Positions 44,886 through 54,308 of a stretch of DNA of 64,000 bases are shown piece after piece. Made by a program: the position numbers and the translations under genes. Every line of letters begins with the position of its first letter. Position 1 is the first letter of the stretch. Below the pieces are notes generated by a model. It searched no databases, was not told where the DNA came from, and worked only from the letters and a program-made list of their open reading frames with translations. The DNA comes from Nostoc sp. XA010 (lineage in GTDB: Bacteria > Cyanobacteriota > Cyanobacteriia > Cyanobacteriales > Nostocaceae): NCBI RefSeq assembly GCF_020829625.1, contig NZ_JAIVFX010000012.1, forward strand, positions 62,001 to 126,000. The letters are read 5' to 3'.

Positions 44886-44977
44886 TGTTTATCACTCCAA
44901 ATGAATAGTTAAGGAGGCAGGTATTAAATGCCTCCATGAACCAACGCTATATTAGACCTATGAGCAAAAGTCCCGAA

Positions 44978-45049
44978 AACCCCACCCCCAAGCCCTCCCC
45001 GCAGGGGGGGAGGGGAGACTTTGACGTAAGTTAAAGGCGGGGTGGGGTT
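44978..45049. repeat. Nested inverted repeat between tube genes
   Basis: AACCCCACCCC (44978-44988) pairs with GGGGTGGGGTT (45039-45049), enclosing a second, C-rich/G-rich hairpin (CCCTCCCC with GGGGAGGG). It is a common cyanobacterial extragenic palindrome; inside the operon it could lower expression of the genes beyond the major tube. Confidence 0.7.
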
Positions 45050-45091
45050 CTTCTTTTTGATTTATGCAAGAAGTCTATTGAATTTGTATCC

Positions 45092-45550
45092 CTACCTTGG
45101 AGGAACTCGTTTAATACCTTCGTGAACTAACTCTAAGGTTTCAGTCGCCATATCGCCACTGCTTGCAGTCAAGGTAGGACCTGTATATTTACAGGGGTAA
45201 CATCTAAGAATTTCCCAACGCGCTTGCATTTTACCTGACTGGTCGTAAACTGATATCGAAGCATCTTTACGATTGCCTTCCCACTGACTTGAGCCTCCAT
45301 TATTCTTGTTACAATCTTCGTACCACTCATAAAGTCTCAAATCATCAGTAGCAATGAGCTTGACAGTAATATTTGTAAATTTAGCGACAGTAGGAGTAGC
45401 TTGACGAGCTGCAAAACCTCCCTTCATAGAACCATGAATATCCTGAGCAGGGGTAGATTCAACTCCTAAACCACTAAGTTCTTTGATTACTTTTTCGGTA
45501 ATTCCATCCGCTTCAAAATAGAAGCGAGCCGCAGTGAGAAATTCAGCCAT
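45092..45550 (-). CDS. CIS inner tube protein (gp19/Pvc1-like), first
   Basis: 152 residues: ARFYFEADGITEKVIKELSG, then NITVKLIATDDLRLYEWYED (the counterpart of the tube LxRGxT..LYxW hairpin), ISVYDQSGKMQARWEILRCY and a last strand ATETLELVHEGIKR. Direct contact with the sheath gene (48 bases upstream) and the family pattern mark it as the major tube subunit that is driven out on sheath contraction. The third tube-like gene is in the rightward block. Confidence 0.88.
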   Translation of the reverse strand: MAEFLTAARFYFEADGITEKVIKELSGLGVESTPAQDIHGSMKGGFAARQATPTVAKFTNITVKLIATDDLRLYEWYEDCNKNNGGSSQWEGNRKDASISVYDQSGKMQARWEILRCYPCKYTGPTLTASSGDMATETLELVHEGIKRVPPR

Positions 45551-45598
45551 ATATCAACTCCTTAAATTTGAATAAAATGAATAGTTTGGTAACAGTAA

Positions 45599-47260
45599 CT
45601 ACTCGCCATCAACACCATTCCATTGACTAATGCGGAAGACGACAAACTCGGCAGGTCGTACAGGGCAAACACCGACTTCAATATACAAACGACCGAGAAT
45701 CTGGGTTTCTGGAGGATTCAATTCTGCATTACATTTGACATAGAATGCTTGCTCTGGTGTGGCTCCGAATAAAGCCCCTTCACGCCATAGGCGTTCGAGG
45801 AAGTTGCTGACGGTACGGCGCACGCGTGCCCACAAGTCTTCATCATTCGGTTCAAAAACTGCCCATTGTGTACCCAATTCAATCGATTTTTCAATATAGC
45901 TAAATAATCGGCGCACACTTATATAACGCCACTCGGTTTTATCAGGTTCGACTAAGGTACGTGCCCCCCAGATGCGAATACCTCGATTAGGAAAGTTGCG
46001 GATGCAATTGATACCAAGGGGATTTAATAGCTCCTGTTCACGGAAATTGGTATCGTAACTTAAGCCGATTACGCCTCTTGGTACTTCGTTTGCAGGCGCT
46101 TTGTAAACTCCTCTAGTTTCATCTGTTCGCCCCCAAACGCCCATCATGTGACCACAAGGAGGTACAAGTATCGGTCTGCCACCGTTGCGCGGGTTGGGAA
46201 CTTTAATCCAGGGATAATACAGTGCTGCAAACATAGAACGACGGTTAAAGCTTCTTTGCAGCCACTCAACTACTTCTTGGGGTTTGGCGCGATCTGGTGG
46301 CGAATCAAGTACAACCATACGATTAGGTGGATTGGGAACATCACCACTAGCAGAACCCTCGCACATGCTAATCATGAGTTCCATGATGCCGTGAACTTGG
46401 TCTAAGTTCATTACTCCAGCTTCATAAGCCCGCATCAAATCGGGACAAGCTAGCATGGTAATTTCATCAATCTCGAAAATACCGCGCACGCCTGTACGGT
46501 CGTCGCGTACTCCCTCAACATCCTGTGAAAAGCGATCGGGCGGGGATGCGACGATCGCAGGTGTTAGTTCGTACTGACCATTTGCCGGTCGTCGCGCTAG
46601 GGGTTGTCCAGATGGAGAGGAGTCTGTAACGCTGACATACAAGGAGTTTCGCAAAGCAGCGATCGCATAAGTTGCCACCTGAGTTGCTGATTCGCGGTTC
46701 ATAGTCAAGTTTTCGTACTGTTCGAGAACTTCCTCACCACGAATAATTTGTAATGTAAAATACTCCCCTGTGTTTGGCGGCACTTCTCCCTCAGTACCTT
46801 CAGGTAGGGCGCGGGGTGTACTGTCATTAATCACAATACTAATTGCCCCATCTGCTACCTGTTCGGGACGCAGGGTAAAGGTGAGGGAGGGACGATTTCC
46901 CCGACCAGTAATTTGTAAGGATGGAGCTTCTGGTGTGGCGGTTCTGGAAGTACTTGGTAATTGCGTACCTATACTTGCAATCCAGCAGCGACCGCCACCA
47001 TTCATAAAATAGCCATAGACTGCAAAGGGTAAATAAGCATTGAAGTTGGTGAAGCCATCAGAGTTGGTATGGGCAAAGTAGTTAAGATATTGCGTCCAAT
47101 TGGTTACTAACATGGGCTTAAATAACTCAGCCCCGCCACGCACATCTTCTGTAAAGCCGACAAACCCAGCTACTGCTGTACTAACACCTTCTATCGGTCG
47201 GCTACCTCGGTCTATTTCTTCAACGTAGACGCCAGGAGCTTTGTAATCAAGTCTTGCCAT
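45599..47260 (-). CDS. CIS contractile sheath protein
   Basis: 553 residues. Opening DYKAPGVYVEEIDRGSRPIE and GVSTAVAGFVGFTEDV are the tail-sheath signature; the C-terminal domain ends YISVRRLFSYIEKSIELGTQ, VFEPNDEDLWARVRRTV, SNFLERLWREGALFGATPEQ and VCPVRPAEFVVFRISQW, the segment that links sheath subunits. It corresponds to Pvc2-4/gp18. GGAGAG before ATG 47260 supports the start. Only one sheath gene is present, unlike PVC/Afp clusters with three. Cyanobacterial relatives form sheaths anchored at thylakoid membranes. Confidence 0.95.
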   Translation of the reverse strand: MARLDYKAPGVYVEEIDRGSRPIEGVSTAVAGFVGFTEDVRGGAELFKPMLVTNWTQYLNYFAHTNSDGFTNFNAYLPFAVYGYFMNGGGRCWIASIGTQLPSTSRTATPEAPSLQITGRGNRPSLTFTLRPEQVADGAISIVINDSTPRALPEGTEGEVPPNTGEYFTLQIIRGEEVLEQYENLTMNRESATQVATYAIAALRNSLYVSVTDSSPSGQPLARRPANGQYELTPAIVASPPDRFSQDVEGVRDDRTGVRGIFEIDEITMLACPDLMRAYEAGVMNLDQVHGIMELMISMCEGSASGDVPNPPNRMVVLDSPPDRAKPQEVVEWLQRSFNRRSMFAALYYPWIKVPNPRNGGRPILVPPCGHMMGVWGRTDETRGVYKAPANEVPRGVIGLSYDTNFREQELLNPLGINCIRNFPNRGIRIWGARTLVEPDKTEWRYISVRRLFSYIEKSIELGTQWAVFEPNDEDLWARVRRTVSNFLERLWREGALFGATPEQAFYVKCNAELNPPETQILGRLYIEVGVCPVRPAEFVVFRISQWNGVDGE

Positions 47261-47321
47261 GAAAGTCTCTCCATTTTGGATTAAAGATTATAATTTTATG
47301 CAGTCGTAATCTCTGCCTTTG

Positions 47322-48188
47322 TTAGTTTTGACGATTTTCAATTACTGAGGCAGGTGTAAGTAAAATTTCTTTTACTGTGTAATTTTGGCTATCGATTAAG
47401 ATGTTGCAGACTTGTGGCTCATAATCAATACATTTCAGTGTTAATACATAATTACCTAGTCTTAAATCTTCAAAAAAGAACAACCCTTCTTTGTCACTAG
47501 TTGCTGATTTCTCGGCTCCCCTAATGTTAATTTCTGTATCAGCAACTGGCTGCTGGGTTATTGCATTTTTGACAATGCCTGCGATCGCTACCCGCTTAGT
47601 TGATACTTTGCCATTGCCATTTTTTTGTAGTTGATCATATACGCTCATAATTCGCTCCCAAACCAAAGGTATGGAAGTCTTTTGTGGTTCAAAGGGTACT
47701 GTAACTGTTAAATATAAAGCTGGACGTAAGGGAACATTGAGAGCGCTCCATAAAGAACCTACTTCAACTGGTGGTTCTACAGAAACTGTCATAGATAAAT
47801 TGCCATAACCACACAGTTCAGGAGTTAAAAATTCCTCACGCAATGAGCGATGACGCAGCAGCAAAGTTAATGCTTCAGTTAATAGCCGATGTTCGCCTAA
47901 AGTCGTACTATCCCAAGCCGTTAATATTAAAGAGACATCAAACCAACTGGGAGACCAAGTTACAGTAGCAGGTTGTAACCCTGATTGTGCAAACTTACGT
48001 TCTACCTGCCTGCCAGAGTGTTGTACTTGCTTACTCTCTCGAATGTCATAAAAGTACAAATTGAGAGTAGGCCCGGTACTCTCGTCCCTGCGACTTCCTG
48101 GACGACTAAAGTCAATTTGCTCCGTACTAATGAGGGAGGTTCCCCCAGCTAGGATGGACGCTAGTGTATGAAGAAGGGAGACAAGCAT
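47322..48188 (-). CDS. CIS tail terminator (Pvc16/DUF4255-like) with CarboxypepD-like domain
   Basis: 288 residues from ATG 48188 (GTG four codons upstream also possible). The DUF4255 part spans about 1-190: LVSLLHTLASIL, TLNLYFYDIRESKQVQHSGR, SWFDVSLILTAWDSTTLGEH and RLLTEALTLLLRHRSL. The C-terminal 80 residues are a carboxypeptidase-regulatory-like beta sandwich (IVKNAITQQPVADTEINIRG, GLFFFEDLRLGNYVLTL). Pvc16/Afp16 caps the tube-sheath end and sets final length. The added beta-sandwich is common in cyanobacterial copies. It is first in the leftward operon. Confidence 0.85.
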   Translation of the reverse strand: MLVSLLHTLASILAGGTSLISTEQIDFSRPGSRRDESTGPTLNLYFYDIRESKQVQHSGRQVERKFAQSGLQPATVTWSPSWFDVSLILTAWDSTTLGEHRLLTEALTLLLRHRSLREEFLTPELCGYGNLSMTVSVEPPVEVGSLWSALNVPLRPALYLTVTVPFEPQKTSIPLVWERIMSVYDQLQKNGNGKVSTKRVAIAGIVKNAITQQPVADTEINIRGAEKSATSDKEGLFFFEDLRLGNYVLTLKCIDYEPQVCNILIDSQNYTVKEILLTPASVIENRQN

Positions 48189-48730
48189 AAAGATGCTCAC
48201 AGGCGTGGAGATGCTTTTAGAATAAATGCATCAACCTGAGAAAGTTAATTAGACTTTTGTCGACATTTACCATGATAAAAATACTAATTAATCATAAGTA
48301 GATCATTGGCAAAGAAGGATATGTTTACATTTCGTTACATAAATATTACAGTACTCGCGTAAATAAAGATCCTATCTAAAATAAGCCAAAAGGTTATGGT
48401 ATAAGTGTTTTAACCTTTCCTTTTTACTTTTTCCGAACGCAAGCAGTAGTAGTTTTAATTTTCCTCTACTTATCTTAATTTTTTATATTAAGTAATATTT
48501 ATAGCTAAGTATTAAGATTTTATAAATAAATGGCTATATTAGTAAATCAATTAAATTCTACATTGGTAGACGTATTATTATATAATACTTACGTAATAGT
48601 GCAGCCAAAAAAGTAAAATATTGAATATTATCTAAGCCAGATTTTATTCTCAAATTGATTAGGGTATTTACCATTTAGTAGAAAATAAAACCAATTTACT
48701 TACCTGACAGCTTAAGAAGTGAGTTAAACA
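48189..48730. promoter_or_regulatory. Divergent control region of the CIS locus
   Basis: A 540-base AT-rich gap from which both CIS blocks are read. A hairpin AAAGGTTA (48389-48396) / TAACCTTT (48411-48418) followed by T-rich sequence lies within it. No known operator is recognisable. The response regulator encoded at 49930 is the obvious candidate binder. Confidence 0.5.
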
Positions 48731-49846
48731 ATGGTAGTAGACTCGTCTATCCAACACAAAAAGACTGGTTATAAATCTTCACACTCTTTAAACGTACAAA
48801 GTTTATGTCAGCTACAACTTGAACAGTTAACAATTCAAAATCCTATTTTTTTCGCTCGGATTGTCTATTACGATCCATTAATGAAAACTCATGAGGAAGT
48901 TATTAATTATGCTCCAACCCGACTTCCTTTTTCTCAAAATACCTTAGCTTACTTAAGGTCGGAAGAATGGTTGTTGGATTTTTTTCCTGGTTTTACATTA
49001 AATGAAATAAAGTTAAATTATTCTGTTGGGAATTGTTATATTTGTCCACTAGGTTACAGGAATCAACGACCTGAATATATCCAAATATTAAGCGATGAAT
49101 CTCTCTCGCCTACTTTGCAAAATTACGTAAAGCAATCTGCCGTCTTAGTAAGCAACTATTTAGAGATTTATTTGGAGTGCGGGCAACAGAAAGCTGAAAT
49201 TAAATTGCTTGAGGAGATAATTCAACGTGCAGGACATCAGTTACGTAATAATTTGGGGTTAATTGGTCTGTACGCACAAAATTTATCTTTGGGATTAAAA
49301 GATAGTCCTTTGCAAGAACAGGCAACAATTTTATGTGAAAGCATAGAAGAGCTAGATAATAATTTAACAGAGTTGATTTATTGTGGTCAAGGTGCAAAAT
49401 TAAGGGTAAGTCTGCAAGACTTGCGAACTTTAGTTTTAGAAAGTATCAAAGATTTACAGATTTTAATTAATCAAAAGCATTTGCAAGTATCTTTGCCTGA
49501 GAGTTCTACTATGTTAGTAATAGACTGTTCACAAATGAAGCAAGTTTTTGACAATTTGTTGAGCAACGCAGTTTATTTTAGTCCTGAAGGTGGAACTATT
49601 ACCTGTAACTGGCAAGTTTTTCAAAGTGAAGTACTAATTAAAATCTCTGATCAAGGTTCAGGACTATCTCAGGAAGATTTGCAAAAGATATTTACTCCTT
49701 TCTATTCTCGTCGTTCAAAAGGTACAGGGCTAGGTCTGACCATTGCCAAGAAAATTGTTCTTGACCATCAAGGAAGTCTTTGGGGTCAAAATTTGCCAAA
49801 TGGAGGCGCTCAGTTTTCTTTGATATTGCCTCGGTCTAAGAGTTAG
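48731..49846 (+). CDS. Histidine kinase
   Basis: 371 residues. The N-terminal 150 residues resemble a sensory PAS/GAF-like domain with no membrane segment (FARIVYYDPLMKTHEEVINY, LPFSQNTLAYLRSEEWLLDF). The dimerisation helix carries His169 in RAGHQLRNNLGLIGLYAQNL. The ATPase domain has the N box NLLSNAVYFSPEGG, G1 DQGSGLSQEDLQKIFTPF and G2 KGTGLGLTIAKK. It is cytoplasmic and followed after 83 bases by a NarL-type regulator, its probable partner. It stands at the head of the rightward CIS block, so the block is probably signal-controlled. Confidence 0.92.
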   Translation: MVVDSSIQHKKTGYKSSHSLNVQSLCQLQLEQLTIQNPIFFARIVYYDPLMKTHEEVINYAPTRLPFSQNTLAYLRSEEWLLDFFPGFTLNEIKLNYSVGNCYICPLGYRNQRPEYIQILSDESLSPTLQNYVKQSAVLVSNYLEIYLECGQQKAEIKLLEEIIQRAGHQLRNNLGLIGLYAQNLSLGLKDSPLQEQATILCESIEELDNNLTELIYCGQGAKLRVSLQDLRTLVLESIKDLQILINQKHLQVSLPESSTMLVIDCSQMKQVFDNLLSNAVYFSPEGGTITCNWQVFQSEVLIKISDQGSGLSQEDLQKIFTPFYSRRSKGTGLGLTIAKKIVLDHQGSLWGQNLPNGGAQFSLILPRSKS

Positions 49847-49929
49847 TAAAAAGTTTAAATACAAGGGTGCAAATAACAAAACAGGGTTAATCTATAGTTT
49901 TTTTGTTTTTTCAATGAACATTATATATT

Positions 49930-50610
49930 ATGACTACTCCTCAAAAGGTTTCTATTTTACTAGTAGATGACGAACAACGCTTTCGCCAGGGGTTGCGATC
50001 GCTCTTGAATTTTTATAGCGGAAGTAATTCATTATTATTAGAGATTGTCGGTGAAGCGGCTTCACCAGAACAAGCGTTGCAACTCGCGTTTAAAGAGCAT
50101 CCAAACTTAATTTTGCTTGATATGGAATTAGCTGGAGGTGATGGAATTAGCGTTCTCTTAAATTTAAAAGAAAATTCCTATAATGGCAAGGTTTTAGTAT
50201 TATCAGCGCATCAAGAAGACGATTGGATCTTTAGGGCAATGCAAGCTGGAGCCTCTGGTTATGTGTATAAAAACCGTTTAGCAACTCAATTGTGTGAGGC
50301 TATTACCACCGTGATAAAATCGGAAATTTATCTACCTTTAGAGGTTGCTAGTGGTTTTTTCCGTCATTTTCAGGCTTATTCTGAGTCTTGTTTGCAAGCC
50401 AGTCAAAAACTACACTTGACAGAAAGAGAGCAACAAGTTCTACACTGGTTAACTCAAGGTTCTTCTAATGAAGAAATAGCTAAACATTTATATGTTACCG
50501 TGGCTACTGTTAAGGCTCATCTCACAAGTATTTTTGAAAAATTAAAGGTTACTAGCCGCACCCAAGCTATTGTAACTGCCTTAAAGTTAGGTTTGATTCA
50601 GGTTAATTAA
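49930..50610 (+). CDS. NarL/FixJ-type response regulator
   Basis: 226 residues. Receiver domain: acidic pair in LLVDDEQRFRQGLRSLL, phospho-acceptor Asp64 in LILLDMELAGGDG, and the late Lys in YVYKNRLATQ. The LuxR-type HTH spans about 163-220 (LTEREQQVLHWLTQGSSNEE, IAKHLYVTVATVKAHLTSIF). It is expected to bind DNA when phosphorylated by the upstream kinase; the divergent CIS promoters are the nearest targets. Confidence 0.93.
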   Translation: MTTPQKVSILLVDDEQRFRQGLRSLLNFYSGSNSLLLEIVGEAASPEQALQLAFKEHPNLILLDMELAGGDGISVLLNLKENSYNGKVLVLSAHQEDDWIFRAMQAGASGYVYKNRLATQLCEAITTVIKSEIYLPLEVASGFFRHFQAYSESCLQASQKLHLTEREQQVLHWLTQGSSNEEIAKHLYVTVATVKAHLTSIFEKLKVTSRTQAIVTALKLGLIQVN

Positions 50611-50709
50611 TGGGTGTTAATTGTTAAAGGTGGAGGTTTGTAAGTTATTTAATCCAGTTGCCTTAATAATTATTTGAAACCACTTTCCATTTGCCAAGGA
50701 GTTTCCTAA

Positions 50710-52842
50710 GTGCCAGTCAAGGAAGATTTGTATAAACAATATCTCTGTTCTCGTAATGCACCATTAAATTGCGATCGCCCTTTGCAGACAGCGCAGGAAA
50801 TACCAGGGGCTAAGTTTTGTTTGGAATGTGGTTTTCCAGCGACTTTAGCGCAAAATTCGGAAATTAAGGGCAATCGAGGCATTTATCAAGTTGGTAAATT
50901 TTTGTGTACGCGCTCTATGGGGCGATTATATTCTGGGATACAGATTAGCGATAACCAATCTGTAGTAATTAAAGAATATCTTTTACCCAATCGTTGTTTT
51001 AATGCCGAAGAGACGCGGCAGTGCAAACAGACTTTTCAGCAAGTGGCGGGGGTGAGTCTCGCAGATGGCAGAAACCAAAACTTTCGCCTGATTGAGCCTT
51101 GGGAAGCGATCGCTGATGAGCGAGGAGAACGCTGTTATATAATTACCAAAGGGGTGGAAGCATCCCAAACTTTAAGCCAATACCTGATCGCTAAAGGTGC
51201 AATGGATGCACCGCAAGTACGCCAAGTACTTAATCAAACTCTGCAAACTTTACAGTTCCTTCATACTTCATCGCTGCGCTTTCCCTCCAATCAAGTGCAG
51301 CGTGGACTGGCTCACGGCAACCTCAATTTAGATAGTATTTTAATTAAAGTAGAGAGTAATCAACAGTTTTATACATATCTTGATGATTTAGCTATCTGGG
51401 AAAGCTTATTTTACCCACCCCCTACTAAAGTCGCAAAACTTCAACCCGAACAAGATTTAGTGGCATTAGGATTAGTAGCTTTTTATCTATGGGCAGGAAA
51501 AGCTGTAGATAGCACTTCAGGTCAACCCCTGAATCCGAGAAAACCTGAAAATTGGTCGAATTCAGACCCTCACCTCCAGCAGTTTCTTTATCACTTAATT
51601 GGGCTAGACAAACCTTTTGAAAGTGCCGAGGCAGCTCGTAAAGCTTTGTTGCAACTACCGAAAGAAAACCAAGCAAGCGGTGAAGCAGGTTTAACAGCTT
51701 TGGAACAGCCAGATAAAATTTGGCGATCGCCTTTAATTTTACTAGCAATTCTGGCTTTGCTCTTGCTTGGAGGAGGGATATGGTATTTTTTCTTACATTC
51801 TGGCCTACAAGCCCCTAATTGCGGACAGTGGTGTAAACTTTTATCTGGTTTTTCAGAAGTAAGCTCTGTACCCGCAGGAGAATTTACTTATACAGCAGAA
51901 ACCAATAGTACATGGAGTACAGTTTTAAAACAAAAACCAGAGAGCGGTACTCTTGAAGAAAATTTAACCAAACCGAAACCAGATGTAACATTTAATTATC
52001 AATCTGTGCCATCTTCGGATGTAAAGGCTGTGAGCGTGCCAATAGAAAAGGTGCGTAGCTGTCAAGAAGAGTATAAAGAAAAACAAAGTTGTCAAGCCTA
52101 TTTTGCAATAACATCTTTAAACGTAGATCAAGAGTTAGAAAGTAAACCTGTTGCCTATGATGGCTTACTAGTATTTGTTGGTTCTAGTAAGGATGACTCT
52201 GCTCCTGTAAAAGTACTTAAAGGTAAAATCAGTCTAGAACAATTACGACAAATTTATACAGGCAAAATCACCAACTGGCGAGAACTTGGTGGTTCCAATC
52301 TTTCCATACAACCTTATGCTCCTACAGAACCGGAAGCAGTGCGCCTTTTTCAACAGCAAGTATTAAAAGATGATCCACAGCAAATTGCTTTATATAAAGA
52401 AGTTACTAAGCAATTTACCGAAATAACTGAGAACACTCAAAAGCAAATCAGGGCTAAATTCGAGAAAGGGGAAGCGGGTATTATCAGTTTTGGCATTCTC
52501 AGTAAAACTTGGAATCAATGCAACGGCTATCCTTTAGCTTTAGTTGATGACAATAACCGCGAAACTCAGCCACTGTTGCAGCTTAATAACCAGCCAATCA
52601 ACCCAGAAGTGAATTTATGTGACCGAAGATATTATTTTGATATTGAAAGTTTTAGAACAGGTCGCTATCCTTTAGGATATCCTTTGAATGTAGTGTACCC
52701 TAAGGATAATAGTCTGCCTAACGTCGGTTCAAAATTCGCCGAAATGCTTACCACCCGTGAGGGTCAATGCCTGCTAAAAAAAGTAGGGCTGGTTCCTTTA
52801 CAGATTATCCCTGAGAACGATAAAATTGCTCATGGCTGCTAA
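50710..52842 (+). CDS. Membrane pseudokinase fused to PstS-like binding domain
   Basis: 710 residues from GTG 50710 with AAGGAG eight bases before it. Residues 10-50: zinc-ribbon-like cysteines (YLCSRNAPLNC, KFCLECG). Residues about 58-320: Ser/Thr-kinase-like fold keeping the VAIK-type lysine (Lys88 in VVIKEYLL) but with HGNLN (202-206) in place of HRDLK and DDLAIWE in place of DFG, so catalysis is doubtful. A membrane helix at about 341-363 follows. The outer part (375-700) is a periplasmic binding domain of the PstS class (GKISLEQLRQIYTGKITNWR, ELGG, then RYPLGYPLNVVYP). It seems to pass an outside ligand signal inward. No CIS counterpart in the PVC or Afp systems is known to me. Confidence 0.82.
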   Translation: MPVKEDLYKQYLCSRNAPLNCDRPLQTAQEIPGAKFCLECGFPATLAQNSEIKGNRGIYQVGKFLCTRSMGRLYSGIQISDNQSVVIKEYLLPNRCFNAEETRQCKQTFQQVAGVSLADGRNQNFRLIEPWEAIADERGERCYIITKGVEASQTLSQYLIAKGAMDAPQVRQVLNQTLQTLQFLHTSSLRFPSNQVQRGLAHGNLNLDSILIKVESNQQFYTYLDDLAIWESLFYPPPTKVAKLQPEQDLVALGLVAFYLWAGKAVDSTSGQPLNPRKPENWSNSDPHLQQFLYHLIGLDKPFESAEAARKALLQLPKENQASGEAGLTALEQPDKIWRSPLILLAILALLLLGGGIWYFFLHSGLQAPNCGQWCKLLSGFSEVSSVPAGEFTYTAETNSTWSTVLKQKPESGTLEENLTKPKPDVTFNYQSVPSSDVKAVSVPIEKVRSCQEEYKEKQSCQAYFAITSLNVDQELESKPVAYDGLLVFVGSSKDDSAPVKVLKGKISLEQLRQIYTGKITNWRELGGSNLSIQPYAPTEPEAVRLFQQQVLKDDPQQIALYKEVTKQFTEITENTQKQIRAKFEKGEAGIISFGILSKTWNQCNGYPLALVDDNNRETQPLLQLNNQPINPEVNLCDRRYYFDIESFRTGRYPLGYPLNVVYPKDNSLPNVGSKFAEMLTTREGQCLLKKVGLVPLQIIPENDKIAHGC

Positions 52843-53389
52843 TCGTTGCCCTAACTCCAGTTGCGAATATTTTAATCGTCTCTTGCCCAACCATGCTAAA
52901 ATCTGCCCTCTATGCGGCACGGCATTGGGTGATATGATTGCTGCACCAGTTCAGCCTAGTCTGCCATTAGCACCTACTCGCAATGGAGAGCAAACTAATT
53001 ATCAGCCTCGGCTGCCCTACCCACAGCCGATTCCACCCTCACCACCATCTCCTGTGCCACCAGTACTAAAACTGGTTCATACAACAGGGAGAGAATTTTA
53101 CTTGCGTAGGGAAGATGGTTGTATTGGTAGGCGATCGCAAATTCAGGGAACAGTACCAGAGATTGACTTGGTAGGTATTCCCGATGAAGGAATAGTTTCC
53201 CGAACACACGCGCGAGTGCATTGGGACTGGAATCAAAATACTTACATGATTTTAGACGACCACAGCCGTAATGGCACTTATATCAACGGTAATCTTCTTT
53301 CCCCAGGTGTTAATTATCGCTTGAGTCACGGTGATTCATTGCAACTGGGCCAGGATGGGTTAGTGCGGTTTACGGTGGTAGTGGCTTAA
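52832..53389 (+). CDS. FHA-domain protein with zinc ribbon
   Basis: 185 residues from ATG 52832, overlapping the pseudokinase-PBP gene by 11 bases. The N-terminus has a four-cysteine ribbon (CPNSSCEYFN ... KICPLCG), a Pro-rich linker (PYPQPIPPSPPSPVPP), then an FHA domain at about 85-180: DGCIGRRSQIQGTVPEIDLV, GIVSRTHARVHWDWN and DDHSRNGTYINGNLLS. FHA binds phosphothreonine; overlap with a kinase-like gene suggests it reads that protein or its substrates. Translational coupling is likely. Confidence 0.9.
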   Translation: MAANRCPNSSCEYFNRLLPNHAKICPLCGTALGDMIAAPVQPSLPLAPTRNGEQTNYQPRLPYPQPIPPSPPSPVPPVLKLVHTTGREFYLRREDGCIGRRSQIQGTVPEIDLVGIPDEGIVSRTHARVHWDWNQNTYMILDDHSRNGTYINGNLLSPGVNYRLSHGDSLQLGQDGLVRFTVVVA

Positions 53390-53500
53390 CTTGTTTTACT
53401 CATAACAAAAACAGACTTGACATTTTGAGTTCGACCTTTGGCTAATTCTGATTTTGGCACAGTGCCTTTAGGCTGGAATTAGAAACAGGTTTTTTTAATT

Positions 53501-53734
53501 ATGGACTCAGAACGCATACAACCATCTTTAACTCCGATTGGAGACATTGGTGGGACTGCTGGATACGCTGCCAGACCTGCGACAGATAGTGCTACCAAAG
53601 CGGTATCTGCTGGCTTCGATTTTGGCGACTCGTTATTAATGGACAAGTTGTGCGATCGCGTTTATGAACTGCTGCTAGAAGATATGCGATCGCAACGCGA
53701 GAGGGTGAGAAACTATGGTTCGACAAGGTGGTAG
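53501..53734 (+). CDS. Small CIS-cluster protein
   Basis: 77 residues. Gly/Ala-rich start (LTPIGDIGGTAGYAARPATD), then a helix (LMDKLCDRVYELLLEDMRSQ) ending RERVRNYGS. The helix with the CDRVYELLLEDMRSQRERV pattern resembles the C-terminal helix of the tape-measure-like protein in the same block (LAREIYTRLRQRLEIERERH). The stop is 2 bases before the tube start, so it is in the same transcript. Function unknown; possibly an assembly factor. Confidence 0.7.
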   Translation: MDSERIQPSLTPIGDIGGTAGYAARPATDSATKAVSAGFDFGDSLLMDKLCDRVYELLLEDMRSQRERVRNYGSTRW

Positions 53735-53736
53735 TG

Positions 53737-54270
53737 ATGGGTGGTAACAATAATAATGACAATAATGGCAACATTCTTCATGAATTAAATTATGTCACCA
53801 CAAATCGTTTCTATGTAGAAATAGGCAGTACCATTGCAGCTTCTTTTACTGAATGCACAGGGTTAAGTGTTCAAATTAAGAAAAATATCTACTACGAAGG
53901 TGGTGTCAATGATCAGCAAAGAATTTATTTAGGAAGCACAGAATTTGCAGATATAACCCTCAAACGTGGCATGACAAATGACCCAGTGTTTTGGAACTGG
54001 ATAACTGAAATTTTTGATGAACAAAAAAAGACAACTCGGCGCAATGTAAACATTCTTGTTTTTAACCAAGCAGGTGAAACTATGAAGAGTTGGACTCTCA
54101 TTGGTGCTATTCCTATCGCTTGGAAAACATCAGCGTTGCAAGCAGATGGCAATGCTGTTGCTATTGAAGAAATAACTTTAGCTTACGAAGGCTTGCAATT
54201 TGGTAAAGAAGGGGGAGGAGGAAATTCAACAACACGTTTTGATAAGTCAGGATATTTCTCTAGCAGATGA
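53737..54270 (+). CDS. CIS tube-like protein (gp19 family), third
   Basis: 177 residues from ATG 53737, with AAGGTGG in front; a GTG three codons upstream overlaps the previous gene. NNND-rich N-terminal extension, then NRFYVEIGSTIAASFTECTG, LSVQIKKNIYYEGG, ADITLKRGMTNDPVFWNWI and VAIEEITLAYEGLQF, all hallmarks of the gp19/Pvc5 tube fold. Being placed with baseplate genes, it is probably the tube initiator (Pvc5-like) rather than the bulk tube. Confidence 0.88.
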   Translation: MGGNNNNDNNGNILHELNYVTTNRFYVEIGSTIAASFTECTGLSVQIKKNIYYEGGVNDQQRIYLGSTEFADITLKRGMTNDPVFWNWITEIFDEQKKTTRRNVNILVFNQAGETMKSWTLIGAIPIAWKTSALQADGNAVAIEEITLAYEGLQFGKEGGGGNSTTRFDKSGYFSSR

Positions 54271-54308
54271 TATCACCTAGTAAGTAGCCTCAATAACTTT
54301 AGCGACTT

